Of a DNA stretch of 64,000 bases, positions 1 to 14,000 are shown piece after piece. The translations under genes were made by a program, and so were the position numbers. The notes below the pieces were generated by a model that worked only from the letters and a program-made list of their open reading frames with translations, was not told the origin of the DNA and made no database searches. Source of the DNA: Nautilus pompilius (taxonomy: Eukaryota; Mollusca; Cephalopoda; Nautilida; Nautilidae); contig JACATO010002130.1 in assembly GCA_018389105.1 (NCBI GenBank), forward strand, positions 434,001 to 498,000, read 5' to 3'. How positions within the stretch are numbered: position 1 is the stretch's first letter; every line of letters begins with the position of its first letter.

Positions 1-700
1 ATGATGACTTAGTTCAAGTTTGTTGCTGTGAAAGTATTTAGTTCTTTGGCTCTTAATTTTCTATCAAGATGCTTCCACAAGTGCTCATTGGGGATTCATA
101 TTTAAGCTTTGTGGATTTCAGGGCAGCAGCTTTATTTAATCCATTTCACATCTCCAAAGCTATAGTGGTTCTGGATGCATACACTTTTTGCTCCATCTTC
201 ATGCAAGATATGGTGATTATGGTTGGGGATCCCTTGATTAAATAAAGGCTAGATGGTATTTTAAGGAATGAAAATGTAACCAGTGCAAATTTACACATTC
301 ATTTTTAAATGCAAGGTCTGTTGTTCCCCATGCAAAAGCTCCACCCATATTTATTGCTCTAAACCTGTGTGAATCATAGCTAGTTGTTGAAAACACCGGG
401 TCAAATGCCACACCTTTTTCAGACCCATATGGGGTCTGCCAAGGTGATGACCTTTATTTACATCTGCAACCAGTGGCTTTCATCAAATAATGCATCCAGT
501 ATAGCTGTTGATTCTGCATCAACTGAAAATAATTGGTGGTGGTCTACAAATTTTGTGGATAACAACTTGTTCTGTGAAAATAATCACAGTAGCAGCAGGT
601 TCAGGACATTGGTGTACAGTAGTGTAACTGACCACATTAATTATTTAATGCACATTACCTACAGATATTGAAAGATCGGAGGTAATACAAAATATGGATT
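1..700 (-). mobile_element. Decayed DNA transposon, probably Tc1/mariner-like
   Basis: Reading the - strand near 130-20 gives broken fragments resembling the DLNPxEHLWxxLxRK region of Tc1 transposases. The rest to about 700 has higher GC than the flanks but many stops. No ends were found. The + strand open frames at 384-671 and 699-932 look like antisense by-products. The element lies in an MSH5 intron. Confidence 0.3.
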
Positions 701-1903
701 GAATGGCCTTAGATCAATCAGTTTATGGACTCTGGGTAATTGGGGAAATATCTTAGTTATTTGTATTTTCAGTATGACAAAATTACTTTCTAGAAAAATG
801 TCTGCTTATCTTGATGGCTCATTTTATAGCAGTGATGATGGTTGGATTCACTGGAGGAAAAGTAATTTTTTACTTCATGGCATTTACATGACATTAAATA
901 TTGCATGTAGAAAACGTTTAAGTATCATTTAAAGATAATTTTCACTTTGTTCTTTATACTGGTCATTATATATAATAGATGAAACCTGTTTTGTGGGGAT
1001 ATTAAAATTATTATAGAAAGAATTTTTTGTTTTGTTTTGTATTTTTGAAATAATATTGTGTGGCAAGTTCAAAATGCATTGTGTGCTTATTTGAATTAAA
1101 TATTTTTTGAGCATTACCCACATACATTTTAGTGTTCATTTTGAGAATTAAGTAAAGCTATGCAAATATAAACGTGCAGTATTTTGAAAAAACGGTATCT
1201 TTGTTTTTTTATTGGAAAACTGAATATCATAAAAAAGAAATCTCAAGTTTTATTTGTGTATTTAGAGAATTTTTTTAATACGCTAAACAAAATTTAATTT
1301 GTTTTATTAGTAGCATTTTTTAGTAATACTTTTCATTAATATATAGAGTACTAATGTTGTTAACTGTCCAATCCAGTGTGACCATTAAATTAAATTTTAC
1401 AATATTTGATTTTTTTGCTTTTTAAACTTAAGAAAACGAACATTTAAAAAATTTGTTTCATTTTTACTTGTACTGTAAAAGTAAAGCTTAATAGTTTAAT
1501 ACATTAAAATTTTAAGTAGTTGTACTGTAGTTACTCTTTCTTAATTATAATTTCATCCATAAATACGTAAATGGATGAATGATTTGTATATGTATTTTAG
1601 ATTAAAATGAAATTAAATATTAAAATGTTTGTGTCATAAGTGAAGAATAAAAAATTTTCAAAGAAATAATGATTAATAATTTATTTTATAAATTTATTTG
1701 TAGCTGTAAAGCAGTTTATCTGTAATAAGAAAAAATACAACATGCTTATTTTACTTAGTATTTGTAAGAAATTTAAAAAGTAAAATAAAAGATATTTTAA
1801 ATAATCTAAATTATGTAAATCCAATTTTATGTTTATGAAATAGAGTTTGTAGCTGATTTTCTGTAAGATGTTTGATTTAAACCTTATTTGTTTTCTTATC
1901 TAG

Positions 1904-2050
1904 CTGTTTTTTAAAATCCCTTTTCTAGTATTAGAAACCTGTAAACGAAGGCTTCTGAATCTGGATCTACCATCAATGCCAAAACATTTTTTAGAAACAG
2001 AGAAAATTTTATTTCTTTCATCTTTGATTCCATTTGAAAATATATGTATG
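1904..2050 (+). CDS. MSH5: MSH5 exon (first seen in window)
   Basis: Exon of 49 codons in phase 0, ending before GTAAGC. It encodes the ETCKRRLL and [14 protein letters not shown] segments of the connector region. The acceptor TAG at 1901-1903 is chosen because it keeps the frame open. A second AG at 1926-1927 would remove 24 bases, also in frame, so the exact 5' edge is less certain than the others. Confidence 0.85.
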
Positions 2051-5000
2051 GTAAGCACTCTTATCTTTATTTTCTTAAGGCAAAATAAACTTGAATAATT
2101 TTCTGATGACTGCATATTTAAATAGTGTAATCTCTGAAATTACATGATTAAAATATAAAAGATCTGTGTTAAATATAAAAAGATGACGGTATTCCAGTAA
2201 TCTAAAATTTCTATAATACATGTTTTTCCTAGGACATTCCAAAGCATATTCCTTTATAAACTAATGTGGTTACATTGATAACTCATAGGTTGTTTGCATG
2301 TTGAGCATTAGCACTCTAAAAGTGTTACTTCAACACACTTTTTAAATAAAGGTAAATAAAGTATATGGTTAAAATGGCATATTTCTGAACTGTTACTGTG
2401 TTAACTTTTGCTTTTAAAATTTTGGTCAACATTTTATAAATTACTATACTGTATACTGTTTATAGGATAAGAATTTTTAGAAAGACATGCTATTTCTTAT
2501 TTCTAAGACTTTCCTGTGTGCATAAACAAGTTTAGCCTTTAATTTTAATAAATGGTTTATAAACTTTAAATGACATACTGTAAATATGTAAATTTTTTTC
2601 AGAAGTATTAGAGGAGCCATTCATTCTGTTTTGAACAGAGCTGCTTCATTTTTGGGATCTGCTTTCTACTAATTATGCTTTTTAGTGAAAAGAGACCATT
2701 AAAAACATGGGTGTCCGCAGGATAAATTACAGGGGAGGGGCCAAAATGACAAAATAATATCAAGTGCAGGGAATGTGCCTAGTAATGAAAGCATGCTAAC
2801 ATAAAAAAATAAAAAGATACTAATCTTTTTTTTCCTATCAAAAGTATTTGATTTTGATCAATAATTTTTTTATTTAGAAATATTTCTTGTGATTCATCTA
2901 AAGTTTTTAAAAAATTTAATTAATTTTTTCAACACTAGTATGCTTCCTTTGCTATTGTACTACCCCATCAGAGCTCATAATAACAAGCAAAAAAAAAAAA
3001 ACAACATATTTTAATCAACATTTTTATTCAATACAAATCGTAAATGTCTCTGGACTTGTCCAAATTTATCCATTACTTTTTGAATATGTTTGTGCTTGTT
3101 AGTTGTAGCTTCTGTTCTATGAAAACTTATGGTACAAAGTCCAGACAAACAATCATCTGCCATTATTGACCTCGGCCATGTTTTCACCCTTCTCATTGTG
3201 CTAAACGACCTTTCTGCTGTGCAAGTTTTACTCATAATGTTAGTACAATATAAATTACCTGATGAATGGAAGGAAATAGATCAGTGTACTCTAAAAACTC
3301 AAGGAGTCCATTTTAAAATTTGCTAACGCATTCTTCCCCCTTTTTTGGACCATATATCAAATCAGGTGATAGCTTCAACTTCTGAGTTTTCAATTTCATA
3401 CTTTTCATTTATTTTTACAATTGATTTTTGAGTTTTTCACATCCACTGTGCAAAATTTGTACAGGATGAAAGCAAAAAAAAGATAGAAATTTTGTTTATT
3501 TTCTATAGCAAAACATGTCACTAGTGATTGAGTCCAAATATAATATAAACAATGTTTGACAAAAATATTTCTCCATGATTGAGGCACCAACATTAGATCA
3601 ACATATCTGCTGTTTGCATTGTCTGGAAACAGATAATTCAATATTTAATTTCTTTGACAACTGTTGAAAAAGTTCATTGAATTGTTCTGTTTTTTGTTGG
3701 TGTTTATTGTTGTTGTTGTGTTGAGCGAGTTGGACTTCCGAACGAGGCTCTGCCAATGGCATCGCATCCCGTAAAGACAAGTGGCCCCATTCTCTGTCGA
3801 GTCCTCCTCGTTACTGAGAGATGTTCGTCGAGCCGCGGCCCGGTCCCCCGACACCGTGGGCCCCAAGGACCCGGGAGGTCTCTCTCACGTCGGACACCAA
3901 GGAGATGTTGTACAGCTGTTTCACGCTATGGCGATCATCAGCGACAACTCTCCTCCGACCCCAGCCTGGGATCGAACCCGGTACAGGAGCAACGGTCCCC
4001 TTACGGAGCTAACCCGCTACCACCTGCCCCACCAGGCCTGTTGGTGTTTATGAAACATTATCATTTACTTTCATGATATCAAGTTCAACAGCTTAGAGAG
4101 CTTGTGTTACAGATCTAGCATTGTGAAATAGCTAGAAATTACAGTAAGACAAAAATTAACATCATTATTGTTGAAGTAAATTCTAATTAGTGTGCATCTT
4201 GTGTTTTGCCTGAAGCTGTAGTGGACAGTATGATTAACTGATCAAAAATGCATTCAAAGTTGTTGGAAAAAATTTCAATACCTTTATGTTTTGCAGTCCA
4301 ATGTGTTTCAGATAGTAGTGGCACATTTGGGAAAACAAACCTCTTTGGACTCTCATGGAAAAATTAAAGATAGCTTTTATTGTACCATTAGTATTGCATA
4401 CCTCAGGTATACAATTAAAGTCGTTCAAATCAGATTGAGTTTATGAGCAGCAAAATCAAAAAAACAGCTTTTTCATTCTTACGTTTTACTATAGCTTGCA
4501 TGCCTCTTTACTTTCCTGCCATCGTAGAGCACCCATTGTATCCTTGGCCCCATTGTAGTTTTTCTAGATTCAAGCCAAACTTTGGACACTGATCAACAAT
4601 AGTATTGGCAAAGGAGGTAGCATCCAGTTCATATAGGCTTATGAATTTAAGAAAATCCTCTCAGATAAAATGTTCAACTGTTATGTTGATGAAATACACA
4701 CCCAGTGATAATTGTTTCTTTCCAGATATGTCAGCACTTTCATCAGCAATTATTGAAAATCCAGTGGAATTGTTTGCCGAAGAAATTATTTCTTCCCTGA
4801 TGGTTTCTCCTCAAAGAATGATTAGTTTATTTTATACATAAACAAATGTATAACAAGCATTAGTTGGAGCATTTTCCAAATGGTTTTGTAGTGTCTCATC
4901 TCCTGATTCAATACAAAAATTAAATGGGCTTTGAACATTTTCAGTTTTGTTTCCTTTACCATGTAAAGCAATGTCATGTGTACAAGAAAATAGAATGGTT

Positions 5001-8000
5001 GACAATATTGGATATAATAATTTCCAGTTCCGTTCATTACCTTGCTTTAAAGCATTGTCCAGTTGAGACACAATGTTCATTTCAGGTTTTTTCCTGATGG
5101 CTAAATAGTTAGTAGTTGCATCCACCTGCACATTTCTGTGCCAAGTGATAAGAATATGACTTATTTCACTTTCATGAAAGTTTTTATAACTTGTAAAAGA
5201 TGTCATGGTGAAGGCTCCCTGTGTTCCATGATGAACTGGCTGTGGGTAAATTGTACAGTATTTACAAATTGCTTCCTTAAGGTGTGGGGAATAACTAAAC
5301 CATGGTGAATATTGATTTAGCTATACGTGACAAACTCTGTGCTTCTTTTTGCTTCCTTTTTGAAATCATAATTTTCAAGAGACCAGTCACTTTTTACAAG
5401 TAGATTGCATTTAAGATTGTCCATTAGTTTTATAGATGGATTAACATGCGATAAAATACCATCAGGATTATCATCAGAATGATTGGGATTAATCATATTT
5501 AACTGCTGCTGCTGCTGTTGTTGTTTAGTCACCTCAAGTGCCTGAGGATTACCCTCAGAAGCGTCAAAGCTGCATGTGGGTGGCGCACCAATTTGTCAAG
5601 AGAAGAGCCCTGTTGGTGATGATGACGTTCACACATTAGAGCTGGGCACTGTAGCCAGAGATGTTCTGCCGATTCTTCCTCTTCACACAGTCGACAACAA
5701 ACACTGTCACTTTTCCCATGAGGAATAGCCATTGATGGAGCGCAGGGTGGTGACCCGAGCGGAAGCGGATCAGATCGGTTCGATCTGCCTTTACCAAATG
5801 TGCCTCCTCTGACTCGTTGGGTATTTGGGTATAAAGTTGGATAAAATAAGGGTGTTTAAGGGAGGGGTGGTGGGAATTCATGACTAATAAGGGCCTGACG
5901 GATTGAAGTGTCTGTTGGGGTGGCGGGCTGGGGGAGGGTTGAGCCTAATCTGGCCTGTTCATTGGCTAAATCATTGCCAAGAAGGTTGCAGTGGCACTGC
6001 TGCTGTTGAATCTGGACTAGAGATAGTGCAGCTTTGTAAGTTGTTACCTTCTCTGCTTCCTTCTAAGTGTTTCTAATTCTGCTTTGTTAAGTTAAAAACT
6101 TTCTGATATTCATTTTAAAAAAAATGAGGATTAACAAAATATATAAACAAATACAAATGTAAACCATACTTGACTTGACTTGACTGGGTCATTCGGCTAT
6201 TGCATGGGGATCTCTCAACCAATTTAAAGTGCTGCTAGGGCTACTAATTAACTGATCAAAGCACAGTTATACTACCCATTTGGTGACCCTTCATTTCTTA
6301 ATTAAGTATCAGCTTGTTTCTGAAAACTAGACAAAGAGATAGATAGTTTAGCTATTTACTTTGACTATGCACCATGCTCTGCCAGTGCCTTATATTGTAT
6401 TTGTCTATGCTGCTACTATCTTTCTAGCCTTTGACCTTTTGACCTTTGGCCAGGTGCAGTCAGACTTGTTATTTCTTGCCAGATTCACCACACACCAGTA
6501 AGCATGGTGAATCAGGCAAAAAATACTGCCATCATTATATTATCACCACCAACTTTCCAGGAGGGGAGGCAATTGTCTCCTTTTGTCTTTCTTTGTGGAT
6601 TCCCATGATTAAAGTTTTTTTTAAAACATGCTGTTCTTTTATTCCTCAAAATTTGTGTATTAAATTATCTGTTTAGCATTTCTAACAGTATAAGCAATGT
6701 AATTTTTACTTTTTGCTGGAGCACAACCATATTTAAATTTTGCTGAACTTGAAACTTGGTTGGAAATATAAACCATATTACCCTATTACTTCACTTAAAA
6801 TGGCATGCCATTACAAGCATGCTGTTATAAACGAGGGTGACATTATAAGTGAAATATACGTTTTTGTGGAGCAACCATGCCTCAGACTTTGGGCTTTGTT
6901 ACCCAATATATAGTGTTTGCATAAAATCCAACTTTTCAGACATCACTGTTGATGATGTTGAGTTGATCAAGTCAATTTCTGAGTGTTAAAGTGGCTCTGA
7001 TGACGAGATCATTCCTGTTGAAGGTGTTTAAGCTTTCAGTGATGGATTGGATGATGAAGAGAAAAATGAGGAATAAATCCAGAAATGTTTTGTTGGAAAA
7101 AGTTTTTGTCTGCTTTGTAAATTGTACTGAGCTGTACCAACATGATTTTTGCACTATTGTTGAAAAATAACTAACTTTTTGAATTTCACACATTATCTTG
7201 CTTATGATGGCATGCTGTTATTTGTGAGGCATTATGGTATTAGTTAAACTTGGAACCTGGTTGGAAGTGTGAACTATGTTATTAGCTTTTTACAAAAGTG
7301 AAAGGTTTTTAATCCAGAAGCTAAGCCTGCAAGGAATTTTTGATAAATTTAATTTATAGTGATGCTAGATGCATAATTAGAGACTGACAATTTCACTTCT
7401 ATCATAGGGAGTTAAAACCATTTCAAGATTAAATGATGGTGGTATGCTATCATGAATCATGAATCTATGTAAATGTGTTTTATACATGTTTCAGTTACCT
7501 TTAAATGTATTTGTGTGGTGTTTATACAGTGTCTTGCCACAATAATATGGAAATCTGTTATTACAATATATTAGTTTGTTGTAGAAAATAGAAAATGAAA
7601 ACAAGCAGTAAAGTGAAATTCTTCATTGAGTCGTTTTTGCAGCATGAAGAGCCTCTATCTTTTTTTTTTGCACTGAATCATTGAGATTTTGTATTGTGGA
7701 CTGATCTAAGTTACTTGATAAGAGTGACAAGTTAATCTTTTAATTCCATCATATTAGCAAGACATGAATGTGTTGTGATCAGCTTTTGATCCAGATGCTT
7801 CAGTTACTTAATCAGATTCATTTCAGAGCTTTTGGGTGCTTAGGGCAGAAGATGAATTTGATTCTTTTTCTAGATTGGTCATATGAGAAGTGATGCATAG
7901 CACCATCTTCCTGAAGAATATGGTAATAAAATGTTTGTATGTCTTGTTGGAATAATGGTAATATGTTTAAAATGGCCATATACCTGGAAGAATTGAAGCA

Positions 8001-11000
8001 TTCTTTGAGAATCATCAATTCTGTCTTTGTCATGTCAGATTGAAGCCTGTACCTTGACTTTATCATTTGCACACTTAACCATGGGCCAATGACATTGGGT
8101 CTGAAGGTTTTCATTAGGTCATCTTCAAATCCAGGTGTAACATAAATCTTGGGTCATCAGAGAAGAGTACCCGGTCTTTCCAGAAATATCATCTGACAGA
8201 CTTTTTGATGGGATTTATTCCTATTGGACAGAAAGGATTTGTTACTTTTGTAGCCAAGTCACTGGAGATGAAATTGAATGTTCTTTTGGTTCATTTATAT
8301 TGTGTGGGCAACATCAGCAAGTGAATTTTGATGGTGAGTTCAGATGTGGATTGCATTCTCTTATCCATGATGATAATGCTCAAGGTCTCCAGGTTGCTTT
8401 GCTATAGCAGTGACACTTGCTTTGGTGACTTTGGTATAATATTGGCCACAGATCCAAGGGAAATGTAAAGATCTTTGGTGGTCTGTCACTGATTGTGGTC
8501 ACATTCTGAAAAGCCTATAATACGACAGTGTGAATGTGAGATTCACCTGTCTTGGTCATGAGCACATCTGAAATATGCAAGTTTTGGTCAGATACATTAT
8601 TTTATTGGAGTAGTTAAATTAATATGATATGGCACTGTATGTAGGAAAGCCAAATTAATTTTATGATTTTTAAAAAGGTAAGTTTTGCATAATGTATGCC
8701 AAAGCACACACTACAAAATGATATATAAGTTACTTACATACACCTTCACAAGCATGCAAAAAATGAACCCCAAAGTAACATAATATAAAAACTGACAAAC
8801 ATTTTGTAATGACTTAATATTTATGTAGGCATATTTGGTCTTTTCTGTTTTTTGCTTAATGCATTTTTTAAAAAGTTTTTTGGCCTAGATAATATTGCAG
8901 ATTACTGTTTAAAATTAATTTTTAATTATAGTACCAATGAGAGTAGACTATCTTAAAAGTACCTTAATGACTGTTAGATTGTATTTTGGAATAGCCAGTA
9001 TTTTATGGCCTGCAATAAAATTGTGACTGATATTTTGTTTAGTACCTAGCAAGTCATGTAGACTGTAAGATTATTTAAATTTTTAAAAATTTGTTCTTAG
9101 GAATTATAATTCTAATGATGTAGTTTAATGTTGATAATTGCTTTTAAGTTAAGTTAATGCTCATAATTTATTTTAAATTGTGGTTTAATTTTCTGCTTTT
9201 AAATTTTAGATTCGAGCTGCTGGTAGTTTATTGAAATATTTAGAAAAAAAAAGAATTGGTGTAGAACTTGAAGATTCTGGTGTGAGAGTTCCAATTTTTA
9301 ATTTGAAAATATTTTCACTGTAAGTCAGTTGTAGTATTGCTTTTGTTTTAGTTATTATTTTTTTATAAACAATATTATTAATTTTTTGTTTAAGAAACTT
9401 TGATAAAAAAAGTACACAGCATTAATAAAGAACTATTAGGATGTACTAAAAACAGAACTGAACTAAAAAACGTTTCTTAACAAGGTACATATGCATTCAG
9501 TTTGATTTGCTCAATATGGCCATATAGAACACATGATGGTTGCAGAGTGAGCTTAGCAACCATTAATAAATGTTGATTTTAAATACTGATTTTGTATTGC
9601 TGTATTATCCAAAATAATTATTACAGCATTATTGCATAAATGCATGGACACAGACTTACCACACAAGTAAGATTTCTGTTGATTAAAAGAGAGTAGTGAC
9701 AGGTGACTTATTGCTCTTAGTCTAATGGAATAAGATATCAATAAACTTTTATTAGATTTATTATTTTATATTTAAATAAAGTATGCATGCTAAATTTAGT
9801 TTTTAAGAGAGCATACCCTTTGAAAATATTAATTTCAGTTTTTAAAACAATTATAAAATATATATATATTATATTTATGGCATTAGAACTAATTTTGTGA
9901 TTTAATGATTATTGGATGCTTTAATAGTGTTTCCTGTTAGGGGTAAAAGGACATGGTTACAACTGATGAATGTTTCTTAGCAGATAAACCTATTATTCAA
10001 AAATACCTTTTTTGTGGATTTGCTATTATTAATTTTTTATTTTTATATTTTTGTAGAAAAGACAGGATAATTGTTGATGAGACATCTTATAGGTAAATAT
10101 TTTATTATCATATAAGATATGAACATTGAGTTATTTATTGGTTTAAAAATACCTATAGAAATGTTTTATCATGTTAACATTGCATCTTTATTACCTTTGC
10201 AAGTAAAATCCAGCTCTTATGTGAAACATTATAAAACATGACTTTTTTTTTCTTATGTAGTATATAAGTTCATGGAAAATTTTTTTTCAGATTTATCTGA
10301 TGTATTTTAAATATTATTTATACTATATTTTAATAATATTGCATAATTATTTTGCTAGGGTTTATGTTAATAAAAATGCTACTTTCAGTGCATTACAGAT
10401 TTTTCAAAAGGAAAGCCACCCATCAGTCTATAAATCTGGTAAGATGAGTGGTACAAAGGAAGGAATGAGTTTATTTGGTATGCAAACTTTCTACAAAAAT
10501 AAATTAAGTGTTACATATAGAATTTTATACATTATTAATTTTGATTTTTTAAAAAAAAGATAACAAACATTACATGTGAAAACATGACATAGCAGCATGC
10601 ATTGCCCTACATCATAAACTGCAAATTCAATGGGGTTATAACAATATTGGTGAAATTTTTGACCATTTGGTTATGACCATTTCTGAAACACTTTCTGTGG
10701 AAATTACTAAACAAAACTAAAGTTACAACCACCCCATGAGATAATAATATCAAAATGTTTAGTTTTCTAATCTCTGCTTTGTCTCCAAGCACTAGAAGCA
10801 GTGCATAAGGTGGAAAGTCAGTCAGGTTCTGTTTCTGTAACCAGTTACCATATTTATAAGGCCAGGTGGTTAACTTGACACTTAGCTCTTCCTTCAGTAA
10901 CTGATCAAGGGACCAGCTACTACACTTTGGTGTATCAGATAGTTAAGCAGAAAGTTTCTACTAGAACACTCATTTTTAGACATGGGAGGAGACCCATGTG

Positions 11001-14000
11001 GCCAGTAGGTGAAGAAGAGCAAGAAGAAATCATGGCACGGAGATATGACAAACCAAGTGATCTCAACCAGGAATCAAACTAGCATCTTGACCTTTCAGTC
11101 CAGTAGACTAACTACTGTCACCAGTTGCCCATTTCCAGTCATGATTAAATTTTACATTAAACCAAAAAGACTTTTGTTGTTTTTCTCTTGACTTTAACAG
11201 TCCAGTACCCTAACCATTAGAATACTAGACAGCTCTGACTATCTGTTTTGCTGTGTAAAAACATCATCAGAATAATAAAACAATAGTGCAGCAAAATGTT
11301 TTCACATTTTTGTTTATATTTACTGAAATTGTTTTGAATTGAAGTGTATTTTTTATGCAAAACGATGTTCTTAAAATTTGAGCTTAATTTCTTGAAGAAT
11401 GTAACTGTATCATTTAGTCATTTTTCCAGTGACATGAAAGTGATGGTATGTCATGTCTTTTTATCTCTATAACAATGTAGAAAATTTATTAAAATTTATT
11501 ATTACATAAATTTGATTAGTTTGTGAAAAAACTAAATATTTAATTATATCAGAATATTAGAAGAACTTACATGTGCCAGTGAAAAAGAAAGCTACTTTAA
11601 AATGTTTAAAATTTAAAAGAGTGATTGTAAGATATTGGATAATATTGTTCATGAAATTCACAAGAGAGGGAAACTATGAGAGAAAACAATAAAAACTTTA
11701 TGAAATTAAACAAATCAAATAAAACACTAAAAAATCTTTTTTTACAAGGAATTTTTTTAATTTCTTTGTTTACTGTAAAATCTTTTTTTTTTTTTTTTTT
11801 TAAAAGCTGTCATTCATTCATTCTGGTATCTGAAAATTAAGGATAAAATTTGGCTTCACTCATTACCTGTAACTTACACTCAGATTTTAAAATTACTAAA
11901 AAGGCTTTTTTAATTAAACTATTTGAAAATTGGCCTAAAAAGCTAGTTTTTACATTTAAAAATAATTTTTAATTATGTATACAGAAAAGTATAAAACTAA
12001 AAACTACAAATCTTTCAATTTTTTCTTCTATTTTGTAGGTATTCTTAACAGATGCAAATCAAAGATTGGGAGTAAACTATTGAGGTTAGCACAAATAATA
12101 TCATTTTCAATAAAAATAAAATTAAAGATTTTTAAAATGCAATATTAAAAATTTACAACTTTAGAGATTGATAGTAAAAAAGTCCACTTGGCTTGCATGA
12201 TTGTTAAATTGAACTTATATGCACTGAAAATGTATGAAAATCATTAAGTAGTAACTTGTGTGTGGAAACAGGAAATGTTGAAAGAGTAGGAAAATGTTTT
12301 GTTTTGTAGAGAATCCATTAAAAGTTACAATTTAGAGAAGTTGGGGTTCTTAGAATGCTGATATTTGCCTTAGTCATTGAAAGTCACCTTGCTTCATATC
12401 ATTAAACTATAGGGATTAACAAAGACAGATCTAGACCTTTCAGGCCTATCTCTGATTGTTCGTTGTCAGTATTTTTTTGGTAGTACTGCTACTAATTGTT
12501 TTTCATTAGAAAGCAGTGATTTTTTCCTGGTAACTAGTTTGAACTTTATCACTTCTAAAATGCAGCAGTGCACAAAGATCAGTATCAGCAACAGCATTTG
12601 TTAATAGCTGCACACTATGTACAACAAAATTTCTCTTTTCAAAACCTAAAAATAATACTCTTATGATGTCATCAGCAATAATGCCATTTGACATCTATCA
12701 TTCAAAAAGAAAAAGAGAAGTTACATCAGTGCTAACTAATACCATCAAGCTTATAACAGAGAATAATATGTTTTCCAATGACTGAATTAGAGAAGTAACT
12801 TTTTCAGTTTTGTTTTGATAATTACTTTAAATAGAAAATTATAAAATTCATCTTACAAAATTTGTTACACACATGTATTATTTACAGGCATAACATTATC
12901 TCAAATTCCTCTTTTTATAGTTTGTTTAGACCATCAACTAGCTTACCCATACCCTGGACACTGGAACGTTGGTTCCACTTTTCTTGTAATTCCATGGCTA
13001 ATATTTTTTGTTGTTGTTATTTTTAATTGGCTAATTGCACTGACTTTTTTTTGAACAAGGTTAATGTTACATGAAAAAGCTGAGCATATAAATCTAGTTG
13101 TAAACCATTATTGTCACTAATAGTTTCTATGGTGGTGTTATTGGTAATTATTATTATTTAAAATGTTTTAATTGTTTTATGTCAATAAACTTTCATACTA
13201 GTTTATATGTAAAAATAAAAACAAACTGATTAATTTTATTTTTGTTGTTTGATAATAATGCTTGAAAAACATTGAACTGAAGGTGATCAATTGATCAATA
13301 TAAATTCATTAGTAGGATCAATTTAGTGCTTATACAATGGTTATATTTTTAGCTTACTGAAAGTTATTCTCTGCTGCATTACTTACACAGTACATATTTT
13401 TTTGTTTTTAAAATAATAATTTCTATGTTTAGCTTCTTATCACTTAATTTCTTTTTTGTCTAAGGCATTGGTTTTATAGTCCTTCAAAAAATCACGATGT
13501 ACTGAAGCAACGTCAAGATGCTATATCATATTTTATAAATTTACAAAACATCGAGACTTTTAAAAATTTGGGGGATTGTTTGAAGAAGATCAGACATATT
13601 TCAGTAAGTATACTGTATCTAAATAATTTTTGCTTAATACTAAATTTTTTCATAGAAGGCATTTTATAAATGTTTTGCTTTCATAATTCTAAGATTTTTT
13701 TTACTATCCTGTAGTTTTAATTTATTTAAAGTTAAGTCTTTGATGGCTTTAAAGAGTAGTAAAATTTGTTTTTGTAGCATATGCGTAATTTAAAATTTTT
13801 AATTTAAATTTATGAATTTCATGCTAGATTAGATTTAAAATCAGTTTGAGAAAAATGAACTTTAATAAAAATTATAACAACAATTATTCAATTTAAAATT
13901 GATTGTGCTTAAGCAGAAAAAATTATTTTTCCAAATAGACACAATTTTAAGAAAAATAATAATAAAATAAGCTTTGTTTTTATCTTTTATTTCATTTAGA

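Larger units (their letters stand above)
2706..5532 (-). mobile_element. hAT transposon relic (ZMYM1/TTF-zinc-finger type)
   Basis: Broken - strand transposase. In order: a TTF-type zinc-finger-like part (about 5,400-5,200, with FHESE and ICKYC-type fragments); the segment [20 protein letters not shown] at about 4,950; an ADES-like region at about 4,750 with [27 protein letters not shown] at about 4,400; then, beyond the inserted [16 protein letters not shown] at about 3,560 and the dimerisation motif [20 protein letters not shown] at 3,230-3,170. Its 3' end is probably at 2706, where CATGGGTGTCCGCAGG resembles hAT termini. The 5' terminal repeat was not found. Multiple frameshifts and stops make it inactive. 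Confidence 0.82.

Noticed and set aside
3756-4076. Three overlapping + strand frames up to 106 codons
   Set aside because: They lie inside the GC-rich SINE, where stops are rare by composition, and show no protein family.
5317-5532. Polyglutamine protein on the - strand
   Set aside because: The glutamines are the translated CAA/CAG tail of the LINE joined by chance to the hAT N-terminal region.
10300-10563. 87-codon + strand frame
   Set aside because: It is the MSH5 exon at 10,359-10,477 with intron on both sides.
12506-12694. 62-codon - strand frame as a gene
   Set aside because: No start context, splice support or family resemblance.
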